A DNA stretch of 5,130 bases from Akkermansia sp. (lineage in GTDB: Bacteria; Verrucomicrobiota; Verrucomicrobiia; Verrucomicrobiales; Akkermansiaceae): contig JAIFNK010000131.1 of NCBI GenBank assembly GCA_020047775.1, positions 1 through 5,130 of the forward strand. The letters are read 5' to 3'. Positions 1 through 5,130 of this stretch are shown piece after piece (the first letter of the stretch is position 1; the number at the start of each line of letters is the position of its first letter). A program made the position numbers and the translations under genes. The notes beneath the pieces were generated by a model that did not search any database, was not told the origin of the DNA, and worked only from the letters and a program-made list of their open reading frames with translations.

Positions 1-3000
1 TCGAACTCCTCGCTTCCGGCACCCTGCTCGCCAGCACCACCGGCAGCGTAACCACCAAGGACATGTCCGCCGCGCGCAGTCTGACCTTCACGCCGGACGG
101 CGCGAACGCCCATCTCGGCGAGGATGTTGGCATCCGGCTTGTGTTCACGAACGCACGCGTGCTCTACGACAACATCCGCCTGATCACCGGCCACGACATG
201 AATCCAGCCCCGGCCACAGGCGTGGTAATGCCCTCCGGCAACACCGTCCTCAGCTGGACCAACATGCCGCCGAACACACCCGGCGGAAATGTGCCCGTCG
301 ATGTCTTTTTCGGCACCAACCCGGCAGCCCTCACCCAGGTGGTCGATGGCGTGCTCACCAGCACCACCAGTGTGAATGCCCCCGTTGCGAGCACCTACTA
401 CTGGCGTGTCGATTCCTACCCCGACGGCGACCCGAACGGCACCCCGGTCACCGGCGATCTCTTCTCCTTCATCGTCATCGACACGGACGGCGACGGCTTC
501 CCAGACACCTACGAGCTGGCCAACACGACTCCGCCATCGTCCACCGCCCTCGATCCCTCGACCGATCTGGATGCGGACGAACTCACCGCCATCCAGGAAT
601 ACAATTTCGGCACCAATCCCACCGACAACGATACGGACAATGATACTCTACTCGACGGCCCTGAGATGATCGGCGTCGGACTTCGCCCCGCCACCATCCC
701 GGTTGATTTCGACTCCGACGACGACGGCCTGTCCGACGGAGTCGAAAGCAACACCGGCACTTGGACCAGCGCTTCCAACACCGGCACCAATCCGAGAGAT
801 AACGACAAGGACAAAGACGGCCTTCTGGATGGAGCCGAAACCAACACTGGAACCGTCGTAAACAAAAACAACGCCGGGACCAATCCGCACGTCCCGGACA
901 CGGACGATGACGCTGTCGGTGACTACTACGAGGTGGTCGCCTGCTTTACCAGCCCCTTCAACGCGAACGACAAGCCCCGCGTTCCCTATCCGCTTCCCGA
1001 TCCTGACGCCTCGGCCGGTGTCACCAACAAACCGGTCAAGGTTTACATCATGTCAGGTCAATCTAACATGGTTGGCATGGGCAACGTTTATGGCACGGAT
1101 GACAAATCACTCGAAACCATGACGCTCCGCCAGAACAAGTTCCCCAATCTTGTGAACGACGCGGGCGGATGGACACAAAGGCAGGATGTCCGCTATCGCG
1201 GAGTGACTTCCGCCATCCACAATAAAGGGCTGACCCCCGGCTGCGGCGCAAGCAGCAACAACTTGGGTCCCGAACTCGGATTCGGCCACATCATGGGCTG
1301 GTATCACGATGAACCTGTCCTGCTGCTCAAATCGTCCATTGGCAACCGCGCCCTCAGCTGGGATATCCTGCCGCCCGGCTCCGCTGGCTACGGACTCCCG
1401 ATTCCGACGACTCCCGGCGCTTGGTATGGGGGCAAGCAATACGATATGTATTTCAAGGATGAATCCCAATGGGCACACCCGGATACGGCGGTTACCAATG
1501 TGGTTGATGTGCTGGACAATTTTGCCGCGCAATACCCCGGTTGGGCCGCCCAAGGGTTCGAAATTGCAGGCTTTGTCTGGTGGCAGGGCGAAAGGGATCT
1601 TGGTGTCAGTAGTTGGGCCGCCGCCTACGAACAAAACCTCGTCACTCTGATTGATTCGCTGCGCAGCTATTACACAACCCGCTACCCTGGCAAGGTCGCA
1701 ACCAACGCGCCCTTCGTCCTCGGCACGCTCGGTGAGGCAACGCTCACCATGACATCTCCGGCAAACGGTGTTGCGGTCCGCGATGCCCACCTTGCCGTGG
1801 ACAGCACGACCGGGAGCAACCCTCAGATTAACGTGAAGACGGTCTATACCAATCCGCTCAGCGAGGGAGGGGAAGGGAACAACCACTACCTCAATCGTGC
1901 CGGAACCTACATGTTGGTTGGCGATGCCATGGGCCGCGCCATGGTCGATCTGCTCGTCGCCGCTTCCGGGCCGGATGTGACTCCGCCTACGCCCAGTCCG
2001 ATGAGCTTCGCCACTGCCCCTACCGCGGTGAACACCAGCACCGTGGGCATGATCGCCACCACCGCTGTCGATGCCTCGGAGTCCGTGCAGTATTGGTTTG
2101 AAAACACCAGCAACTCAACCAACAGCGGTTGGATCAACAGCACCCGTTGGGACAGCACGGGACTAACAAATGGCGTGAGCCAGGACTTCCGCGTCAAGGC
2201 GAAGGATTCGGCGGGCAACGAAACCGCCTTCTCCGCCGTCTTTAGCGCTGCACCCGGCAACGACGTGACCAAGCCCACGCCCGACCCGATGACCTTCGCC
2301 GGCCCGCTCCAAGTCCTTGGAGAAAACTCGATCAGCATGGCAGCCAACACCGCGTCCGACATCAACGGCGTCCAATATGAATTCGTCTGCACCGTCGGCG
2401 GCGGCCCTGGCAGTGGCTGGCAGACCAGCCCGTCCTTCACCGCCACCGGACTCACCCCCGGCAACAGCTACACTTATATCGTTCGCGCCAAGGACCCAGC
2501 CGGAAACACCACCACCGATTCCGCCCCGGCATCCGCCAGCACGATCGCCCCGGACACCACGCCGCCGTCTCCCGCGACGTCGAGTTTCATCACTCCGCCC
2601 AACGCCCTCGGCATCGACGTCATCAGCATGACCGCCACCACCGCCACCGATCCCAGCGGCGTGGAATACTACTTCGAGGAAACCACCGGCAACCCCGGCG
2701 CCGCCGATAGCGGTTGGCAGAACAGCCCGACCTACACCAACAGCGGACTCCAACCCGGTACCGAATATAGCTACCGCGTCCGTGCCCGTGACAAGAGTCC
2801 CGCTCAAAACGTCAGCGACTGGTCCACCGCAGCCTCCGCCACTACCGGAGTGCCGGACACCACCAAGCCACTCGCAATTTCACTCAACCCCGCGAATGGA
2901 GCATCGAATGTCGGGATCAGCGGGAACCTGGTGATTGGTTTTGACGAGGAAATCGCGGTCGGCACTGGCAACATCACCCTCAAGAACCTGACCGACGCAA

Positions 3001-4523
3001 CGCAGACAGTAATCGCCGTCACCGACACCAGCCAGGTTTCGGTCTCGGCTGCGGTGGTGACCCTCAATCCGACCGCAAATCTGCTCAAGGGCAAGACCTA
3101 CGCGATCCAGATCGCCGCCACCGCCATTGAAGATCTCTCCGGCAACAGCTTCGACGGCATTCTCATCGACAGCACCTGGGCCTTCGCCACGGAAGTGGCG
3201 CCGCCCGTTAACCTTGTGTTCGCCGACAACTTCGAGGCCGGAGCCAACATTTTTGGTGGCACCACCCCGGACGTCGCCACTTACACGTTGGCCAACACCA
3301 GCCGACAGGCCAACACTGCCCTCTGGGTGCGACCGACCGTTGCATTCGGTGCCGCCAGCAACGGACTTGTCGACGAGTCGGAGAACGGCGGTGCCAATTT
3401 CACCGATCCGGTTGGCAGCCAAGCCTACGCCTTCCGCTACACCAACTCCGGCGTCACTTCCGCTGCGGGCAAGATCGGCGTCCTGACCGCAGGCACGACC
3501 TATACGGTGAGCTTCGATGTCGTCAGGGATGGATGGGACAACAACGGCAGCACGGCGGGGGTGCAAGCCGGTTTCGCCTACGACGCTCGATTAATCGCCT
3601 TCGCTTCTGGTAACGACCGCGCTACTGGCGGCACCATGCTCAAGAAAGTCACCGGCAATGCGACCAGTGACGGACTCTACAAAACCGTCAGCTTCACCTA
3701 CACCACGGGTGACACCGCCGACAGTGCCTCCCTCGGCTTGGACCTCGGACTTCGGTTCGTTGGAGCCACCTCGTCGGCCAACATCGACAACGTCAGCATC
3801 AGTACTGCTGGCCCGGGCGGCCCCGGTCCAGTTGCATCCTTCGTGATTTCCCCGATCGCCTCGCCGCAGACGGTTGGCACTCCCATCACCGGCATCACCC
3901 TCACCGCGAAGGATGCCGCGAACGCCACCGCCACCAGCTTCAACGGCACCGTCACCTTCGGCGGCACCGGCGGCTTCACCGGCACCTCGGCGAACTTCGT
4001 CGCTGGCGTGCTCACCGGCGTGAGCATAACCCCGACCGTGGCGGGCAGCAACCTGACCTTCACCGTCAATGACGGAGCCAGCCACACCGGCTCTGTCACT
4101 ATTGCCGCCATCCGGACTCCCTATGAGGCTTGGGCTACAGGTGAAGTTGTCTTCAACCAAGACACCAACAACGACGGCGTGGACAACGGCATGGCGTGGT
4201 TGTTAGGTGCCGCCACTCCTGCCGGAAACGCGCTCAACAAACTGCCCGCAGCCACCCACAACGGAACCCACCTCCGCCTCACCTTCCGCTGCCTCAGATC
4301 CACCGCGCGCGGTGGTGTGGTGCTCAAGGTTCAATCCAGCAACGACATGGGCGTTTCCGACCCATGGACCAACCACGAGGCGGCGGTGCCTGATGCGGAC
4401 GCCACCATCAACGGCGTGGTCTTCGACACCACCGACGACGGCAACTACATCAATGTGATCGCCGACATCCCGGCAGGCGGAGCCAAGCTCTTCGGCCGGC
4501 TGAGCGCGGTGAATTCGCCATGA
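1..4523 (+). CDS. Giant secreted multidomain SASA-family carbohydrate esterase (5'-partial)
   Basis: This is probably an extracellular or surface-attached esterase that removes acetyl or similar groups from a polysaccharide. The frame is open from base 3, so the true start and any signal peptide lie outside the window; at least 1,506 codons are visible. Numbering from the Met at 63, the order is: end of a beta-sandwich domain (to about 43), Fn3-like domain (46-139), acidic TT3-like repeats (140 to about 305), SASA/SGNH esterase (about 323-635), three Fn3-like repeats (638-931), Big_5-like Ig domain (932 to about 1045), a second beta-sandwich domain (about 1050-1248), another Ig-like domain (about 1257-1350) and a C-terminal module (1354-1486). 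Esterase motifs are GQSNM (Ser334), GPELGFG (402-408), WWQGERD (506-512) and NNHY (His608). Family membership is well supported by these motifs. The actual substrate is unknown; SASA members are often named sialate O-acetylesterases, but plant and bacterial relatives act on other acetylated sugars, and the binding modules suggest a polysaccharide. Confidence 0.85.
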   Translation, partial: ELLASGTLLASTTGSVTTKDMSAARSLTFTPDGANAHLGEDVGIRLVFTNARVLYDNIRLITGHDMNPAPATGVVMPSGNTVLSWTNMPPNTPGGNVPVDVFFGTNPAALTQVVDGVLTSTTSVNAPVASTYYWRVDSYPDGDPNGTPVTGDLFSFIVIDTDGDGFPDTYELANTTPPSSTALDPSTDLDADELTAIQEYNFGTNPTDNDTDNDTLLDGPEMIGVGLRPATIPVDFDSDDDGLSDGVESNTGTWTSASNTGTNPRDNDKDKDGLLDGAETNTGTVVNKNNAGTNPHVPDTDDDAVGDYYEVVACFTSPFNANDKPRVPYPLPDPDASAGVTNKPVKVYIMSGQSNMVGMGNVYGTDDKSLETMTLRQNKFPNLVNDAGGWTQRQDVRYRGVTSAIHNKGLTPGCGASSNNLGPELGFGHIMGWYHDEPVLLLKSSIGNRALSWDILPPGSAGYGLPIPTTPGAWYGGKQYDMYFKDESQWAHPDTAVTNVVDVLDNFAAQYPGWAAQGFEIAGFVWWQGERDLGVSSWAAAYEQNLVTLIDSLRSYYTTRYPGKVATNAPFVLGTLGEATLTMTSPANGVAVRDAHLAVDSTTGSNPQINVKTVYTNPLSEGGEGNNHYLNRAGTYMLVGDAMGRAMVDLLVAASGPDVTPPTPSPMSFATAPTAVNTSTVGMIATTAVDASESVQYWFENTSNSTNSGWINSTRWDSTGLTNGVSQDFRVKAKDSAGNETAFSAVFSAAPGNDVTKPTPDPMTFAGPLQVLGENSISMAANTASDINGVQYEFVCTVGGGPGSGWQTSPSFTATGLTPGNSYTYIVRAKDPAGNTTTDSAPASASTIAPDTTPPSPATSSFITPPNALGIDVISMTATTATDPSGVEYYFEETTGNPGAADSGWQNSPTYTNSGLQPGTEYSYRVRARDKSPAQNVSDWSTAASATTGVPDTTKPLAISLNPANGASNVGISGNLVIGFDEEIAVGTGNITLKNLTDATQTVIAVTDTSQVSVSAAVVTLNPTANLLKGKTYAIQIAATAIEDLSGNSFDGILIDSTWAFATEVAPPVNLVFADNFEAGANIFGGTTPDVATYTLANTSRQANTALWVRPTVAFGAASNGLVDESENGGANFTDPVGSQAYAFRYTNSGVTSAAGKIGVLTAGTTYTVSFDVVRDGWDNNGSTAGVQAGFAYDARLIAFASGNDRATGGTMLKKVTGNATSDGLYKTVSFTYTTGDTADSASLGLDLGLRFVGATSSANIDNVSISTAGPGGPGPVASFVISPIASPQTVGTPITGITLTAKDAANATATSFNGTVTFGGTGGFTGTSANFVAGVLTGVSITPTVAGSNLTFTVNDGASHTGSVTIAAIRTPYEAWATGEVVFNQDTNNDGVDNGMAWLLGAATPAGNALNKLPAATHNGTHLRLTFRCLRSTARGGVVLKVQSSNDMGVSDPWTNHEAAVPDADATINGVVFDTTDDGNYINVIADIPAGGAKLFGRLSAVNSP
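3..191 (+). other. C-terminal end of a beta-sandwich, carbohydrate-binding-like domain
   Basis: The first codons of the window and the 43 or so residues after the ATG at 63 read as one domain. It has alternating hydrophobic strands and ends in LGEDVGIRLVF followed by YDNIRL. That D-N-(I/V) ending is common at the last strand of jelly-roll, galactose-binding-like domains in secreted proteins of Planctomycetes and Verrucomicrobia. The same pattern (LGLDLGLRF, then IDNVSI) closes the domain at 3210-3806 of this protein, which supports the reading. The family name is inference, because only the tail of the domain is present. Confidence 0.5.
198..479 (+). other. Fibronectin-III-like domain before the calcium-binding repeats
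   Basis: Residues 46-139 (counted from the Met at 63) begin with NPAP, then VLSW, VDVFFGTNP, an STYYWRVDS strand and a closing FSFIV. This W ... V-(Y/F)-FGT ... YYWRVD pattern is the usual signature of the Fn3-like spacer in large secreted planctomycete and verrucomicrobial proteins. It probably serves as a spacer or a protein/sugar contact module rather than a catalytic part. Confidence 0.6.
480..980 (+). repeat. Acidic thrombospondin-type-3-like calcium-binding repeats
   Basis: Five Asp-rich loops lie in this stretch, with first Asp codons at 480 (DTDGDG), 630 (DTDNDT), 711 (DSDDDG), 804 (DKDKDG) and 897 (DTDDDA). The last three are spaced by exactly 93 bases each, a 31-residue period; the step before them is 27 residues. 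Between loops the sequence repeats DG-x-E, NTGT and GTNP. D-x-D-x-D-G loops separated by GTNP-type turns are the hallmark of TT3-like repeats, which bind calcium and stiffen extracellular proteins. The last copy has Ala in place of the loop Gly and is degenerate. Confidence 0.8.
1029..1973 (+). other. SASA/SGNH carbohydrate esterase catalytic domain
   Basis: This is the only clearly catalytic module in the large protein. The strand KVYIMSGQSNM carries the nucleophile Ser334 (codon 1062-1064). GPELGFG at 1266-1286 and the LLLKSSIGNRALSW strand match the second conserved block; WWQGERD at 1578-1598 matches the WxQGExD block; NNHYLNRAGTYMLVGDAMG from 1878 carries the likely catalytic His608 (codon 1884-1886). 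In the Arabidopsis homologue At4g34215 the triad is Ser-His-Asp with the acid three residues before the His. Here that position is Gly605, with Glu604 one residue further back, so the catalytic acid is uncertain. Length, about 300 residues, is normal to slightly long for the family. Confidence 0.8.
1974..2855 (+). repeat. Three tandem Fn3-like repeats
   Basis: Three copies start at Asp codons 1974 (DVTPPTP), 2262 (DVTKPTP) and 2553 (DTTPPSP), with lengths of 96, 97 and 101 residues; a fourth D-T-T-K-P at 2856 begins the next, different domain. Each copy has a V-(Q/E)-Y-x-F strand, SGW, a TGL/SGL turn and a closing Y/F-x-V-(R/K)-A-(K/R)-D with AGN or a similar turn. They differ at many positions, so they are old duplications. 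They probably act as a spacer between the esterase and the downstream binding domains. Confidence 0.75.
2856..3200 (+). other. Big_5-like bacterial Ig domain
   Basis: The segment begins D-T-T-K-P, then SLNPANGASNV, LVIGFDEEI, GNITLKN, KTYAIQI, AIEDLSGN and ends in a W-x-F-A-T strand. The P-x-(N/D)-G-A-x-(N/D)-V ... F-(D/S)-E-x-(I/V) ... Y ... D-x-x-G-N order is characteristic of Big_5 (SwmB-type) Ig-like domains of surface proteins. The function is structural or adhesive; no catalytic residues are expected. Confidence 0.7.
3210..3806 (+). other. Putative carbohydrate-binding-like beta-sandwich domain
   Basis: This region of about 200 residues starts FADNFEAG, a usual opening for jelly-roll modules of secreted glycan-active proteins, and ends LGLDLGLRF then IDNVSIS. 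The middle contains AYAFRYTNSG, TYTVSFDVVRD and KTVSFTYTTGD strands, consistent with a galactose-binding-like fold. A Gly/Pro linker (AGPGGPGP, 3807-3830) separates it from the next module. Sugar binding is inferred from fold and context; no ligand residues can be assigned. Confidence 0.5.
3831..4112 (+). other. Ig-like domain, invasin/Big_1-like style
   Basis: The stretch has F-x-ISPI ... PQTVGTPITGITLTAKDAA, then a GTVTFGG strand and SITPTVAG ... LTFTVNDG. The order I-T-(L/V)-x-A-x-D ... G-T-V-T-F ... F-x-x-G-V-x-x-x-V is typical of Ig-like repeats in adhesins and large secreted bacterial proteins. It probably acts as a spacer between the binding domain and the C-terminal module. Confidence 0.55.
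4122..4520 (+). other. C-terminal module with dockerin-like calcium loop
   Basis: The last 133 residues start YEAWATGEVVF, contain one loop DTNNDGVDN (4161-4187), then GMAWLLGA, a LRLTF strand, a KVQSSNDM ... W strand pair and end IPAGGAKLFGRLSAV just before the stop. From memory, tails with this pattern (YxxW, D-x-N-x-D-G-x-x-N-G-x-x-x-x-L-G-A, LxLxF, closing F-(A/G)-R-L) recur at the C-termini of unrelated secreted verrucomicrobial proteins, which would suggest a sorting or attachment role. That recurrence was not checked here. It is not a PEP-CTERM tail: no PEP motif, transmembrane stretch or terminal Arg cluster is present. Confidence 0.5.
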
Positions 4524-4604
4524 ATCCACATCCACATACCCCAACAAGGAACGGCGGACTTCGATTCGACAGCCCATGGGAAGCTAGTGCGTAGCAATCA
4601 TCTC
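4524..4604. other. 81-bp intergenic gap without a clear promoter or terminator
   Basis: The gap holds no hairpin strong enough to call a terminator; the only inverted repeat is a 4-bp one (GCTA at 4583-4586, TAGC at 4592-4595). AAGGA at 4546-4550 resembles a ribosome-binding site but lies about 55 bases before the next start, too far to serve it. A TCGACA at 4566-4571 resembles a -35 box but no fitting -10 box follows. The short gap and shared strand make co-transcription with the upstream gene plausible. Confidence 0.4.
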
Positions 4605-5130
4605 ATGAAAACCGTCTTGGCTATGGTTGCCCTTGGTTCGGCACACCTCGCTGCCCAGACATCTAACAGCTCATGGGTCTATCCCTCGGCGTCGGGGAAT
4701 CTGCTTTACCAGCTCGATGAGCGAGGCCAACGCATCAACGATTTCTCCAACTGCGGCTATCGCGGTGGCAACGAGCCGTTGCCCAATGTCACGGCGGTCA
4801 TTCCGCAAGCCCGCTGGGTTTATGTCAGCCCCGGTGCTGGCGACGATACGGCGCTCATCCAGGCGGCGATTGATTCCGTCGCGGCCTTCACCCCTGACGC
4901 GAATGGCTGGCGCGGGGTGGTTTTTCTCAATGCCGGCGAGTATCAGCTCGCCACCACGCTTAACATCACGGCGGGCGGCGTGGTGCTGAAGGGCGCGGGG
5001 GATGATCCCGCCACCGGCACCCGGCTTCGTGCCACGGATGCGCGTCAATACACGCTCATCTCCGTAGCTGGTTCCGGCAGCCGCAATACAGTCTCCGGCA
5101 CCACTCGCAATTTCACGCAAAAGCTCGTCC
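4605..5130 (+). CDS. Secreted right-handed beta-helix, pectate-lyase-3-like protein (3'-partial)
   Basis: The gene runs off the right edge; 175 codons are visible. The start at ATG 4605 is chosen because it begins a clear signal peptide: Lys2, a hydrophobic run VLAMVALGSAHLAA, and a likely cut after Ala17 before QTS. No Shine-Dalgarno sequence precedes it. The mature part shows RINDFSNCGYRGG (residues 43-55), GAGDDTALIQAAID (77-90), GVVFLNAGEY (104-113) and GVVLKGAG (125-132). The D-D-T-x-x-I-Q-x-A-I-D and F/L-x-A/P-G-x-Y elements are the standard opening of Pectate_lyase_3-type beta-helices, whose members are lyases or hydrolases on acidic or neutral polysaccharides. The catalytic residues lie in the missing part, so lyase versus glycosidase cannot be decided. 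It sits 81 bp after the esterase gene on the same strand, fitting joint use on one glycan. Confidence 0.8.
   Translation, partial: MKTVLAMVALGSAHLAAQTSNSSWVYPSASGNLLYQLDERGQRINDFSNCGYRGGNEPLPNVTAVIPQARWVYVSPGAGDDTALIQAAIDSVAAFTPDANGWRGVVFLNAGEYQLATTLNITAGGVVLKGAGDDPATGTRLRATDARQYTLISVAGSGSRNTVSGTTRNFTQKLV

Noticed and set aside
63..65. ATG at 63 as the start of the large gene
   Set aside because: The frame is open to the window edge, the upstream codons continue the same beta-sandwich domain, no signal peptide follows this ATG, and no ribosome-binding site precedes it.
480..980. The periodic Asp-rich stretch as a CRISPR or DNA-level direct repeat
   Set aside because: The period is in the protein; the DNA copies differ at many positions and there are no conserved repeat/spacer units.
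1107..1886. A 259-codon open frame on the minus strand opposite the esterase domain
   Set aside because: It lies wholly antisense to a well-supported catalytic domain, shows no recognisable motif, and such frames are common opposite GC-rich genes. The other minus-strand frames (for example 2163-2807, 2880-3566, 3591-4160) are rejected for the same reason.
4566..4571. TCGACA as a -35 promoter element for the second gene
   Set aside because: No acceptable -10 element lies 16-18 bases downstream.
4520..4594. A 24-codon open frame starting in the ATGA overlap with the large gene's stop
   Set aside because: The overlap resembles translational coupling, and its stop lies 11 bases before the next start, but the peptide has no recognisable features and nothing shows it is translated.
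4583..4595. Inverted repeat GCTA/TAGC as a terminator or regulatory hairpin
   Set aside because: A 4-bp stem with a 5-base loop and no T-run is too weak.
4627..4989. A 120-codon plus-strand frame inside the second gene
   Set aside because: It is out of frame with the signal-peptide-bearing beta-helix gene and its translation is Arg/Pro/Ser-rich with no motif, as expected of a shadow frame.

Overview
The window reads as chromosomal DNA from a GC-rich heterotrophic bacterium, most likely of the phylum Verrucomicrobiota (Luteolibacter/Haloferula-like) or a related PVC lineage. This placement is an inference. It rests on very large secreted mosaic proteins, acidic thrombospondin-type-3-like repeats, a SASA-type esterase module, a C-terminal tail starting YEAW and ending in LFGRL, and a start codon with no clear Shine-Dalgarno sequence. 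No 16S or other marker gene is present.

Layout: almost the whole window (1-4523, + strand) is one open reading frame that enters from the left edge. The ATG at 63 is not its real start, because the frame is open from base 3 and those 20 extra codons continue the same domain. In order, the visible part encodes: the end of a beta-sandwich (carbohydrate-binding-like) domain; a fibronectin-III-like domain; an acidic, probably calcium-binding TT3-like repeat block; a SASA/SGNH carbohydrate esterase domain (GQSNM, GPELGFG, WWQGERD, NNHY); three tandem Fn3-like repeats; a Big_5-like Ig domain; a second beta-sandwich domain resembling the N-terminal fragment; a further Ig-like domain; and a conserved-looking C-terminal module. 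An 81-bp gap follows (4524-4604). At 4605 a second + strand gene begins with a signal peptide. It encodes the N-terminal part of a right-handed beta-helix protein of the pectate-lyase-3-like type and runs off the right edge.

Taken together, the window looks like part of a secreted polysaccharide-degradation locus. A cell-surface or extracellular acetyl-esterase with many binding and spacer modules would strip acyl groups, and a beta-helix lyase or hydrolase would cut the backbone. The substrate cannot be read from the sequence. There are no RNA genes, mobile elements or CRISPR arrays that I can support. I do not see a clearly new defence or regulatory system. The best leads are the modular architecture, the esterase module with its lower GC content and unusual catalytic acid position, and the uncharacterised C-terminal module.
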